Below are positions 46,907 through 55,733 of a stretch of DNA of 64,000 bases, piece by piece. The stretch comes from Opitutia bacterium UBA7876. GTDB lineage: Bacteria > Verrucomicrobiota > Verrucomicrobiia > Opitutales > Seribacteraceae. The translations under genes and the position numbers were made by a program. Numbering within the stretch: position 1 is the first letter of the stretch; each line of letters begins with the position of its first letter. Below the pieces are notes generated by a model. That model had not been told where the DNA came from. It searched no databases and saw only the letters and a program-made list of their open reading frames with translations. The stretch covers positions 25,602 to 89,601 of the forward strand of contig DLRY01000047.1 in NCBI GenBank assembly GCA_002500665.1, given 5' to 3'.

Positions 46907-48601
46907 GTGAAAGAACTCATTAAGTCCACACCTTCCGTCTTCAAGAAGAGGCAAAAACGCAGAAATGCAGTGAGGTTTCTACGCTTTGCCTCGGTGCTGG
47001 TCTTATTCGTTTTCATCTACATGAACGTATACCGTTCCCTGATGGGTGCGGAAAGAGGCGGAGAGATCACTTGGGTCGAGTCCTTCTATTGGGTTCTCAC
47101 CACCATGTCCACCCTTGGCTACGGGGACATTACCTTTGAGGGAGATGCCGGCCGCTTGTTTTCCATGGGAGTTATGTTTACGGGCGTATTTTACCTTTTC
47201 ATCGTGCTTCCCTTCGTATTCATGGAGTTTCTCTACAAGCCCTTCATGGAGTACCAGACGGGGGCCCGGGTCTCCCGTAAATTCGACCCCCTCGGCAACA
47301 AGCACGTAATCCTGACCCATTACGACCCCATCAGTCATGCCCTGATGGACAAGTTGACGCAATTCGGCTACCCCTTCGTCCTGATCGTCGAGAACCTAAA
47401 GGAGGCGCTTAGGCTCCACGACATGAACTTCCCGGTCATTCTCGGCAGTCTCGACGAAGAGGAAACCTTCCGCAACGCCTGCATCGAGGAATCCGCCATG
47501 CTAGTAGCCACCGACGACGACATTCGAAACGTCAACATTGCCTTCAGAGCCAGGGACGCCTCCCCTTCCCTTCCCATCGTGTGTACCTGCTCCCGTGATG
47601 CCTCGGAGGATATCCTGAATTTGGCCGGATCCAGTCACGTCATCAAGTCCAGTCAGCAAATGGGCAGTTTCCTCGCCCGCCGCATATGTTTCACGGATAA
47701 TTTCACCCATCTCATTGGTTCCTTCGAGGAAGTGCAGATCGCGGAGGTCAACATTCATGGAACCCCGTTGGTCGGTCAGCACCTCAGGGACGCGAATTTG
47801 CGGCAAGAGTACGGAGTGAACGTCGTGGGAATGTGGGAACGTGGCACCTTCGAGCTTCCTTACCCCGAGGCTATGCTCAACAACCACACCGTTCTGCTTC
47901 TGGCCGGTACGGAAACGAATTTCAAGAAGTACGACGAAGCCTTTAAGGAATATGCCCACAACACTGCTCCGGTCATCATCATCGGAGCCGGAAGAGTGGG
48001 CAGGGAAACGGGGAAGGCCTTGGAGGAGATGGGAATACCCTACCGTTTCATCGAGACCGACGAGCGCAAGGCCGGAATGGTCTCCCATGCCATTGTGGGA
48101 GACGCTTCGGAGAAGGCAGTGCTTGAGCGGGCGGGAATCAACAAGTCACCCGCGGTGGTCATTACGAGCCACAACGACGAGAGCAACGTCTACCTGACCA
48201 TTTACTGCAGGAAATTGCGTCCGGATATACAGATCATCACCCGTTCTTTCATTCACAGGAACGTCGAGCCTCTTCACCGCGCGGGCGCGGACTTCGTGAT
48301 CTCCCAGGACCACATGGGGGCCACCTCGATCTTCAACCTTCTCCGCCGGGCTAGGATTCTCATGGTTACCGAAGGACTGGACGTATTTTGCCAGGCTACT
48401 CCGGGAAGTCTGGTCGACGTCAAGGTCGAGGATTCCAAAATTCGCGAAAAGACGGGATGCAGCATCGTGGCGATCAAGGGCAAGGCGGGAACCATCATCA
48501 CGCCCTCTCCCGAGGACCAGTTTTCTGAGGATGGTGAGATTATCCTGATCGGGGACGAAGCCGCAGAGAAGGCCTTCGAGCAGAAGTTTTGTCAAGGATG
48601 A
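46907..48601 (+). CDS. Two-TM potassium channel with two RCK/TrkA-N domains
   Basis: 564 residues from GTG at 46907 (GAGAG six bases upstream). TM1 is about 24-43, then a pore loop with the K+ selectivity filter TMSTLGYGD (66-74), TM2 about 83-107 and a long cytoplasmic part. The first RCK domain (from about 131) has weaker nucleotide-binding residues. The second has the clear Rossmann motif VIIIGAGRVGRETG near 352-365 and a TrkA-C-like end (SLVDVKVEDSKIREKTGCS). This resembles MthK/Kch-type ligand-gated channels, which pass K+ and respond to Ca2+, nucleotides or NAD. It heads a compact group with the MFS gene 6 bases downstream. Confidence 0.9.
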   Translation: MKELIKSTPSVFKKRQKRRNAVRFLRFASVLVLFVFIYMNVYRSLMGAERGGEITWVESFYWVLTTMSTLGYGDITFEGDAGRLFSMGVMFTGVFYLFIVLPFVFMEFLYKPFMEYQTGARVSRKFDPLGNKHVILTHYDPISHALMDKLTQFGYPFVLIVENLKEALRLHDMNFPVILGSLDEEETFRNACIEESAMLVATDDDIRNVNIAFRARDASPSLPIVCTCSRDASEDILNLAGSSHVIKSSQQMGSFLARRICFTDNFTHLIGSFEEVQIAEVNIHGTPLVGQHLRDANLRQEYGVNVVGMWERGTFELPYPEAMLNNHTVLLLAGTETNFKKYDEAFKEYAHNTAPVIIIGAGRVGRETGKALEEMGIPYRFIETDERKAGMVSHAIVGDASEKAVLERAGINKSPAVVITSHNDESNVYLTIYCRKLRPDIQIITRSFIHRNVEPLHRAGADFVISQDHMGATSIFNLLRRARILMVTEGLDVFCQATPGSLVDVKVEDSKIREKTGCSIVAIKGKAGTIITPSPEDQFSEDGEIILIGDEAAEKAFEQKFCQG

Positions 48602-48607
48602 TCAGCC

Positions 48608-49840
48608 TTGGCCCGCAATCATCCGGGGATGGTTGACAGGTCTAGGAAGACCTTTCGCCTGGAGCTTGTCCGCGAATTTTTCCTAGGCATCCTCGAGAAC
48701 GGGTTCTACGTCTTCGGCATGCTCGTGGCGATTCGCTTTCTGCATGCGGGAGAATTCTTCAAGGCCATGCTTGCCTGCAGTTCTTCCATCGGGCTGATCT
48801 TCATGCCCTGGGTCATCCAGCTTGTTGCCTGGACCAGGCTTCCGGTGAGCAGGTTCGCCGGATGCGTTATGTTGCTTGCCTGCCTGTTGCTTAGCCTGGT
48901 GCCGTATTTCAGCGGGATTAAGACCTATTTCATCCTCATGTCGGCTGGAGGCATTTGCCTATCCATCATTCCGGGGCTGATGGTCGAGGTCTATGCCCAG
49001 AACTATGATCCTAAGGAGCGCGGGCAGAGGTTGGCGTGGGCTCTCATGGTCTGTACTTTTTCGGGCATGGTCTCGTCCTATGCCTTCGGTTATTTTCTAG
49101 ACCGCACGGGCTCGGACTATTCCTGGCTGTTCGTAGTGATAACCGTTGCAGGGCTAGCCTCAACCCTGGCTTTGTTCAGGATTCCATCCCAACCGCTGGA
49201 GCCTCCTGCGGAAAAGGAGGGTATTCTCGGTAGCATGAGCCTGATTGTGAAGGACCGGCTCTTCGGCTGGCTTTTGCTGGCTTGGATGACCATGGGAATC
49301 GGCATGATCATGACATTCCCGCTACGAATAGAATACCTTGCGGGTGAACCCGACTTGTCGGGCGATGGTGGGCTCGGGATGACCAATGAGCAGGTTGCCC
49401 TCGTAACGGTCTTCGCTTTCTCCCTTGCCCGAATCCTAAGCTCGATCTTGTGGGGGCGTCTCTTCGACCGTCTTCCCTTCATCCCATTTCGGGTAATGCT
49501 CAACCTGTTTCTCATCTTCGCCACCCTCATCTACTTTCATTCCGACGGGTTTGTAGGCGTCTGCATCGGGGCCGCTCTTGCCGGTATCGGGTTAGGGGGC
49601 GCGACCATAGCTTGGAACCTATGGGTGACCAAACTGGCTCCAGTCGGGCAGGAGACGCGCTACATGAGCGTGCACGTTTCCCTAACCGGGTTCCGAGGGA
49701 TTCTCGCACCGTTCCTAGGCTATTGGATTCTGACCTGGGTTGGGTTTCAAGCCATGGCTTGGATTTCCGCTGGCTTGGTCTTTACGTCCATCCTCATTTT
49801 TTCCTCGGTTTGGCGGCATGAACGCTTGCAAAATGGCTGA
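48608..49840 (+). CDS. Major facilitator superfamily transporter
   Basis: 410 residues from TTG at 48608, preceded by AAGGA nine bases upstream; ATG at 48629 is an alternative but its upstream GGGG is too close. Hydrophobicity suggests about twelve membrane helices in two halves, with a loop after helix 6 (around ALFRIPSQPLEPPAEKEG) and a conserved-type cytoplasmic loop at YDPKERGQR. The closest general type is the drug/sugar-like MFS, but no substrate can be read. It is separated from the channel gene by 6 bases and from the phospholipase D gene by none (TGA followed directly by GTG), so the three are probably co-transcribed. Confidence 0.8.
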   Translation: MARNHPGMVDRSRKTFRLELVREFFLGILENGFYVFGMLVAIRFLHAGEFFKAMLACSSSIGLIFMPWVIQLVAWTRLPVSRFAGCVMLLACLLLSLVPYFSGIKTYFILMSAGGICLSIIPGLMVEVYAQNYDPKERGQRLAWALMVCTFSGMVSSYAFGYFLDRTGSDYSWLFVVITVAGLASTLALFRIPSQPLEPPAEKEGILGSMSLIVKDRLFGWLLLAWMTMGIGMIMTFPLRIEYLAGEPDLSGDGGLGMTNEQVALVTVFAFSLARILSSILWGRLFDRLPFIPFRVMLNLFLIFATLIYFHSDGFVGVCIGAALAGIGLGGATIAWNLWVTKLAPVGQETRYMSVHVSLTGFRGILAPFLGYWILTWVGFQAMAWISAGLVFTSILIFSSVWRHERLQNG

Positions 49841-51751
49841 GTGTCGATTCCCTCGAAGCCAAGGGTCATGACTTCTCCCCGGAAACTAACTATCGTTCCT
49901 GTATTTCCGTCCGCTTGCGTTGCCCTGTGCTTGTCCCTTCTCGGGGGGTGTGCGGGAAAGGCGGTAATGACTTTTCAGGAGGTGGAGGAATTTTCAAGGT
50001 ATTCCAATTCCTATTATTCCGGAACCCCGAAGCTTTGGGAGAACGCCTCTGCCGATGCCCGAAAGTCGGGCAAACCCAGGGTGGCCATACTTGATCATGG
50101 GGAGCGCTCCTTGGCTCTCCGGATAAACCTAATTCGGTCGGCCCGCAAGAGTATCAGCATCCAAACCTTCGACTGGGCCTTCGACGAATCGGGGAAGACT
50201 TTGATCTGGGAACTCATCCGGGCCAATCGGGACCGTGGCATTGAGGTCCGCATTCTGGTTGATCATATGTTCAGCGACCATGATCCGGAAATCATTAGCT
50301 ACCTTTCCTCCCTGGGCCCGAGCTTCCAGCTCAAGTACTTCAATCCGAGCGCCAACAGGCTTTCCCCGTCCCTTCTCGATACCCTTACGAACGCAACGGT
50401 CGATTTTCATGAGCACAATTCACGGATGCACAACAAGCTTTTCGTAATGGACGACCTTATCGCGATAACCGGAGGGAGAAACATATCCAATCAATATTTC
50501 GACCAGTCCATTGGGATGAACTACAAGGACCGCGATGTTTTGGTCGTCCTTCCCGAGGGCGGGGAACTAAGTTCAATCCTCGACCTTTACTGGAATGACG
50601 TTCATTCCATTTCATCCAGCCGGATGATCGAGGTTTCAAGGCTCTTGAAGATGGGGAAGAAGCTCCGCGATCTTCAAAGGCGCGACTTTTGTCGCTTTCC
50701 GCTTTTTGAGGAAATTGAAGCCCGCGCAAATGATACCCGCTGGGTTAAGGAGACCTTTCTTACTCCTTCCTGCGAGGTTCGTTCGGTCGATTGGGTCTAC
50801 GACTTGCCGGGAAAGGTCAAGGAGGCTCCCGTGGATACGTCCCCCGTATCCATTGCCTTGACCCAAGCCATTCTCGCCGCCCGGGGGGAGATCGTCATCC
50901 AATCTCCGTATTTCGTGCTTAGCGAAAATGCCCAAGAGGTGTTTTCGAAAATAAGAGAGGAATTGCCGCAGGTCCGCGTCATCGTCTCGACGAATAGCCT
51001 GGCGGCTACCGACAATTGGGCCACTTATGCGGCTCATTACAAGGAGAAGCGCGTCTATCTCGATGATCTGGGACTTGAAATGTGGGAATTCAAGCCCGTC
51101 CCCAAAGGGATCTCAGGCATGATGAATTATGGAAAACTGCTTGCTCGGCTTCCGCTTCCCGGGGAAACGCAAAGGTATGGGGAAAAGAAATTTCGGATCC
51201 AGGAATTCGATGATCCTCCGTCCGGAGATCTCAGGTTGCGCACAAAGGCCGGTTCAGGCTTGATGAATCCATACCTGAAGGTGCCTCCCTACCTGTCCTT
51301 GCATGCCAAATCACTGGTCGTGGACGGTAACATTTCCTACGTCGGATCTTATAACCTCGATCCCCGTTCGGATTCCTACAACACCGAGGTTGGCCTACTC
51401 ATCGTCGATGCGGCCTTTTCCGCTAGACTGAGGGAGAGCATCATGATGGATGCCTCCCCCGCCAACAGTTACCTCATCGGAGCGAAGAAGAGAAAGCCCG
51501 TTCTGAGCGCCCTGAACAGGCTCTTCAATTTGATTTCCGAAAAAATACCCTTGTGGGATCCTTGGCCTATCCGCTCGCATACTTCCTTCCGTCTGAGGGA
51601 AGGCAAGTCTCCCGTTCCCGAGGGGAACCCGGATTTTTACGCAAACTGGGAGAACGCTGGAAATTTCCCCGGTCTGAGCCTGTGGGCAAAGAAGCAGATA
51701 TCCACGAGTATGTTCAAGGCGGCAGGCATGATCCTCAAGCCCTTGCTCTAA
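49841..51751 (+). CDS. Phospholipase D / cardiolipin synthase-like lipoprotein
   Basis: 636 residues from GTG at 49841 (alternative ATG at 49868). A hydrophobic segment and a lipobox (LLGGC, Cys about residue 36) follow, so it is probably anchored in a membrane after export. Two phospholipase D HKD motifs are present: HNKLFVMDD with His197 and HAKSLVVDG with His488, each with the downstream GGRNISNQYFD or GSYNLDPRS type strand. This two-motif plan is that of PLD enzymes and cardiolipin synthases, which transfer phosphatidyl groups through a covalent histidine. A lipobox is unusual for cardiolipin synthase and favours a secreted phospholipase or phosphatidyltransferase. It is the last gene of the channel-MFS group. 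Confidence 0.88.
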   Translation: MSIPSKPRVMTSPRKLTIVPVFPSACVALCLSLLGGCAGKAVMTFQEVEEFSRYSNSYYSGTPKLWENASADARKSGKPRVAILDHGERSLALRINLIRSARKSISIQTFDWAFDESGKTLIWELIRANRDRGIEVRILVDHMFSDHDPEIISYLSSLGPSFQLKYFNPSANRLSPSLLDTLTNATVDFHEHNSRMHNKLFVMDDLIAITGGRNISNQYFDQSIGMNYKDRDVLVVLPEGGELSSILDLYWNDVHSISSSRMIEVSRLLKMGKKLRDLQRRDFCRFPLFEEIEARANDTRWVKETFLTPSCEVRSVDWVYDLPGKVKEAPVDTSPVSIALTQAILAARGEIVIQSPYFVLSENAQEVFSKIREELPQVRVIVSTNSLAATDNWATYAAHYKEKRVYLDDLGLEMWEFKPVPKGISGMMNYGKLLARLPLPGETQRYGEKKFRIQEFDDPPSGDLRLRTKAGSGLMNPYLKVPPYLSLHAKSLVVDGNISYVGSYNLDPRSDSYNTEVGLLIVDAAFSARLRESIMMDASPANSYLIGAKKRKPVLSALNRLFNLISEKIPLWDPWPIRSHTSFRLREGKSPVPEGNPDFYANWENAGNFPGLSLWAKKQISTSMFKAAGMILKPLL

Positions 51752-51822
51752 AAGCCTTCCGTCCGAAATTTGCCAGACTTACCAGTTGACTAAAGGATAT
51801 TTTCGTTTCAACTTTGGTTCAT

Positions 51823-52431
51823 ATGAAACTTCTTTTTCTTTCTTCCGTCGCTGTCCTGATCTCCTCCCTTGCCCTTGATGCAAAATCGAGGCTTGGCGAA
51901 TATTACCTAGGTTTTGGCTATACCTTCGTCGACGGCGGTCCCAAGGGCGACCTCGAGGGAGATATGCTCGAGATTTCCGCAAACAGCATGGCCAGTGACT
52001 CGACTGATTTCATCTTCAACTTGAGCTACGCAAACGTGGAGCAGAACGGCACCGACGACTCCGTTTTTCAAATTGGTCTGGATTACGTCTATCATTACGA
52101 CGAGTATGTCTTCCAAAACGGCATGTTCAGGCCATTTGCCGGAATCGGTCTGAGCTACCTCAAGGACGACAAGGGGGTGCGCCTTGCGGACGATGGCTTC
52201 ACTTGGAGCTTTCTCGGCGGGACGGAGATTCTTTTCACCGATAGTTTTTCCTTCCTCTTAGGCGGCAGGTTTATCGGTCTCTGGTCCGATTTCGGTGAAA
52301 ACGACTTTTCCATCAACACCGGCTTAACCTACTGGATAAGCGACGTCCATGGAATTGCCTTGGAATACAACCGAGCCTTCGATCAGAAGGTTGACCTCGT
52401 CGGGTTGAAGTACTTCTACTCCTGGCAGTGA
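51823..52431 (+). CDS. Small outer-membrane beta-barrel protein
   Basis: 202 residues from ATG at 51823 (an in-frame TTG lies three codons upstream). It starts with a good signal peptide (MKLLFLSSVAVLISSLALDA). The remainder alternates hydrophobic and polar residues in strands with aromatic girdles (YYLGFGYTFVDGG, YVFQNGMFRPFAGIGLSYL, TYWISDVHGIALEYNR) and ends in aromatic residues (FYSWQ), typical of an 8-stranded outer-membrane barrel such as OmpA-like or surface-antigen types. No specific ligand or family can be named. Confidence 0.75.
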   Translation: MKLLFLSSVAVLISSLALDAKSRLGEYYLGFGYTFVDGGPKGDLEGDMLEISANSMASDSTDFIFNLSYANVEQNGTDDSVFQIGLDYVYHYDEYVFQNGMFRPFAGIGLSYLKDDKGVRLADDGFTWSFLGGTEILFTDSFSFLLGGRFIGLWSDFGENDFSINTGLTYWISDVHGIALEYNRAFDQKVDLVGLKYFYSWQ

Positions 52432-52455
52432 CCCTTCTGGGTGTGAGGGTTTTGG

Positions 52456-53607
52456 TTGAGCAATAGCGGACGGTTTTTCGACGAAGTTCCCGACCGGAGG
52501 AACACCGCTAGCCTCAAGTGGGGCAAATACGCGGGAAAGGACGTCATCCCCCTGTGGGTAGCGGATATGGACTTTAGGTCCGCCCCGGAAATCGTCAGAG
52601 CCGCAGTTGAAGCGGCCGAATTCGGCAATTACGGATACGGCAAGTGTCCCGAGTCCCTCATCGAAGCCGTGATGCTTAGGTTAAGGAGGCTCTACGACTG
52701 GGAGATCGAGCGTCATTGGCTGGTTTGGCTTCCCGGGATGGTTTGCGCCCTTAACCTTGCCTGCAGAACCTTGGAGAAGGAAAGCTCCCAAGTCTTCACG
52801 CATACGCCCGTGTACCCCCCCTTTCTTTCCGCTCCCGGAAATTTCGACCTTCCCTGCGTCCGCATCCCGCTCCAGTTGAGGAACGACCGTTTCAGCTTCG
52901 ACTTCGATGCCCTGAATGAGTTGCCGACCAAGCCTTCGGACCTATTCATGCTTTGCAATCCTCACAATCCCGTTGGAACTGCCTTTACCCGTGAAGAACT
53001 TGAGTGTTTTGCGGCTTGGGTTTGCGAGAGGGAATTGTTGGTTTGTTCCGACGAGATTCATTGCGATCTTCTCCTCGAGCCCGACCTTAAGCATTTCCCC
53101 CTTGCTTCGCTTAGTCCGGAGATATCCGAGCGTACGATTACGCTCATGGCCCCGACCAAGACCTTCAATTTGCCTGGTTTCGGCTGCTCCTTTGCGGTCA
53201 TCTCCAACGGGGAATTGAGGAGGAAATTCAAGAAGGCCATGGCTGGGATCGTTCCCGATCCCCCTGCCATGGGGTTTGGTTTGGCCGACGTTGCTTATCG
53301 TTACGGAGATCCATGGCTCGGCGATGCCATCGATTACCTGAGGGAGAACCGGGACTTTGCCTTTTCCGAGCTTTCCCGCATGAAGGGTCTTAAGCCCTTT
53401 TCTCCTTCCGCAACCTATCTTCTCTGGATCGATGCCCGAGACCTCCCGGTAGACAGTCCCTGTTCTTTTTTTGAAGATGCCGGGGTCGGACTTTCCGATG
53501 GCAAGGATTTCGGTACGCCCGGTTTCCTCAGGATGAACCTGGCTTGCTCGAGGGAGCTTCTGGCTCAAGCCCTGGAAAGGATGAGTTCATCCCTGATCGA
53601 CCTTTGA
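52456..53607 (+). CDS. MalY/PatB-family PLP-dependent C-S lyase (aminotransferase class I/II fold)
   Basis: 383 residues from TTG at 52456, supported by GAGGG six bases upstream. The signature of the MalY/PatB branch is present: a RRNTASLKWGKY start and PLWVADMDFRSAP around 32-44. The PLP lysine is Lys235 in APTKTFNLPGFG. Others are CNPHNPVGTAFT near 170 and SDEIHCDLLL near 198. These enzymes split cystathionine or cysteine conjugates to pyruvate, ammonia and a thiol; some act on transcription factors. Cystathionine beta-lyase activity is likely but not proved. The stop is 5 bases before the ligA start, suggesting co-transcription. Confidence 0.85.
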   Translation: MSNSGRFFDEVPDRRNTASLKWGKYAGKDVIPLWVADMDFRSAPEIVRAAVEAAEFGNYGYGKCPESLIEAVMLRLRRLYDWEIERHWLVWLPGMVCALNLACRTLEKESSQVFTHTPVYPPFLSAPGNFDLPCVRIPLQLRNDRFSFDFDALNELPTKPSDLFMLCNPHNPVGTAFTREELECFAAWVCERELLVCSDEIHCDLLLEPDLKHFPLASLSPEISERTITLMAPTKTFNLPGFGCSFAVISNGELRRKFKKAMAGIVPDPPAMGFGLADVAYRYGDPWLGDAIDYLRENRDFAFSELSRMKGLKPFSPSATYLLWIDARDLPVDSPCSFFEDAGVGLSDGKDFGTPGFLRMNLACSRELLAQALERMSSSLIDL

Positions 53608-53612
53608 GGCCT

Positions 53613-55643
53613 ATGTCCGGCGGGGAGGACAGACTGGAGGAGCTTCGCGGACTGGTCCGCGACCATGACCGGAGGTATTATCGGGATGCGTCACCTATTA
53701 TAAGCGACCGTGAATACGACCTCATAAAGAGGGAAATGGAGGACCTGGAGGCTGAGCTTGATCCCTTGGGCTTGTTCAAAGCCGAGGACAGTCCTGATCT
53801 CATTGGCTTTCCTGTCCCTGCCGTGGGCGACGACAGGCTGGAAGAGTTTGTTTCGCATCGTCATCTCGTCCCCATGCTCAGCCTGGACAACACCTATGAC
53901 CAAAAGGAGTTCTTTGATTTCGACCAAAGGCTCCGCAAGCTGTTCGACCGGTCCGAGCTGCCTTACGTCGTGGAGCCGAAGATTGACGGAGTGGCGGTTT
54001 CCATTACCTATGAGGGAGGTATTCTCAAGACGGCCGTTACTAGGGGAAATGGCGTGGAAGGCGACGTCATCACCCAGAACCTCATGCACGTCGATTCCCT
54101 CCCCCACGACCTGACCTCTTTTGAGTTGCCGGAAATTCTCGAGATACGGGGTGAGATTTATATGAACCATGAGGAATTTGTCCGCCTCAACGAACTAAGG
54201 GAGCGGGACGGTCTTCCTCTCTATGCCAATCCGAGGAACCTGGCTGCAGGAACGGTCAAGCTCCTTGATCCAAAGGAGGCAGCCACCCGCAAGCTCGAAA
54301 TCGTTCTTTACGGTATGGGGGCTTGCATTCCCGAAAGCCATTTTCCCTCCCAATCCGCTTTTCACGAAGCTATCCGAAAGTGGTCCCTGCCGACGGTTGA
54401 ATTTCTTCGCTCGGCCTCCTCGGCCAACGAGGCATGGCAGGCGATTCTTGAGCTGGACGAACTCAGGCACGGCTACGGATATCCGACGGATGGGGCGGTG
54501 ATAAAGCTTGATCCGATCGAGATGCAAAGGCAGGCCGGGGCCACTGCCAAAGCTCCGCGCTGGGCGATCGCCTATAAGTTCGAGTCGGAAAGGCAGGAGA
54601 CCGTTCTGGAGGATATCGTCCTGCAGGTCGGCAGAACCGGGACCGTTACCCCAGTTGCCTGCTTGCGTCCCGTCCAGTTGGCCGGAACGACCGTTTCCAG
54701 GGCAAGTTTGCATAATGCAGACGAAATTGCCCGCAAGGATATCCGGGTCGGGGATTTCGTGGTCGTGGAGAAGGCAGGAGAGATTATTCCCCAAGTGGTC
54801 GAAGTTGTGGCGGCCAAGAGGCAGACTGATTCCACGCCCTATCTTTTTCCCTCTTCCTGTCCGGTATGCGCGAGGGGCCTGGAGAGGGAGGATGGTGAAG
54901 CGGCATGGAGATGTCCGAATCCAGAATGCCCCGAGCAAGTCAAGGGAAGGCTGAAGTACTTTGCCTCCCGTGGTTGCATGGATATCGATCACTTGGGGGA
55001 AGCCGTGATCGAGCAACTCGTCGACTTGGGCAAGGCCAAGCGGATTTCCGATTTGTATACCCTTGGGAAGGAGGATTTTCTTGCCCTCGATGGCTTTGCC
55101 GAAAAGTCTGCTGAGAACCTCTTCAATTCCATTGTCTCGAGCAAGAACAAGGGCCTGGCCAGGCTTCTTTGCGCCTTGGGTATCAAGCACGTCGGTTCTT
55201 CCGCGGCCAAGGAATTGGCGAGGAACTACGAGAGCCTCGCCTTTCTCGCTGAGGCCACTGCGGAAGATCTCGTGGAAATCGATGGGATCGGCGCCATTAT
55301 GGCGGAAAGCGTGGTCGAATTCTTCGCATCCCATGAAAACCGCTTGATCATTGAGGGCTTGTCCTCGGCGGGAGTGGAAACCAGTCGAGAGCCCACCGAG
55401 CCGGGTTCGTCTCCCCTTGCAGGCACTGTTTTCGTCCTTACGGGCTCCCTTGAGAGCCTGACGAGGAATCAGGCTGCCGAACGGATCGAGTCACTCGGTG
55501 CCAAGGTCAGTTCTAGCGTGAGTGCCAAGACCGATTACCTGGTCGCTGGTCCGGGTGCCGGATCCAAGCTTGCCAAGGCTGAATCCCTCGGGGTCGAGGT
55601 ACTTGACGAGGAGGCTTTCCTTGCCTTTCTGGGCAATCAGTAG
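53613..55643 (+). CDS. ligA: NAD-dependent DNA ligase LigA
   Basis: 676 residues from ATG at 53613, preferred over an earlier in-frame start because MSGGEDRLEELRGLV matches the usual LigA N-terminus. The order is: domain Ia; adenylation domain with the KIDG lysine Lys123 (EPKIDGVAVS) and the RGEIYM and AYKFESER motifs; OB fold; four-cysteine zinc site (CPVC, then CPNPEC); HhH region (RLLCALGIKHVGSSAAKELA); and C-terminal BRCT (GTVFVLTGSL). It seals nicks during replication and repair using NAD+. Length is normal (E. coli 671). It follows the MalY/PatB gene closely. Confidence 0.97.
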   Translation: MSGGEDRLEELRGLVRDHDRRYYRDASPIISDREYDLIKREMEDLEAELDPLGLFKAEDSPDLIGFPVPAVGDDRLEEFVSHRHLVPMLSLDNTYDQKEFFDFDQRLRKLFDRSELPYVVEPKIDGVAVSITYEGGILKTAVTRGNGVEGDVITQNLMHVDSLPHDLTSFELPEILEIRGEIYMNHEEFVRLNELRERDGLPLYANPRNLAAGTVKLLDPKEAATRKLEIVLYGMGACIPESHFPSQSAFHEAIRKWSLPTVEFLRSASSANEAWQAILELDELRHGYGYPTDGAVIKLDPIEMQRQAGATAKAPRWAIAYKFESERQETVLEDIVLQVGRTGTVTPVACLRPVQLAGTTVSRASLHNADEIARKDIRVGDFVVVEKAGEIIPQVVEVVAAKRQTDSTPYLFPSSCPVCARGLEREDGEAAWRCPNPECPEQVKGRLKYFASRGCMDIDHLGEAVIEQLVDLGKAKRISDLYTLGKEDFLALDGFAEKSAENLFNSIVSSKNKGLARLLCALGIKHVGSSAAKELARNYESLAFLAEATAEDLVEIDGIGAIMAESVVEFFASHENRLIIEGLSSAGVETSREPTEPGSSPLAGTVFVLTGSLESLTRNQAAERIESLGAKVSSSVSAKTDYLVAGPGAGSKLAKAESLGVEVLDEEAFLAFLGNQ

Positions 55644-55733
55644 AGGCCTGGGGCCCTTGCGAATAGAATTGAGGAGTTGGATGATTTAGTCTAAGTTCAA
55701 GCCTCGCTCTTTTAATCATTCAACCTGACATAT

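Noticed and set aside
51786..51808. TTGACT upstream of the barrel gene as a promoter
   Set aside because: No acceptable -10 box at 16-18 bases distance.
55644..55733. FMN riboswitch before ribBA
   Set aside because: Only 90 bases and no FMN aptamer signature.
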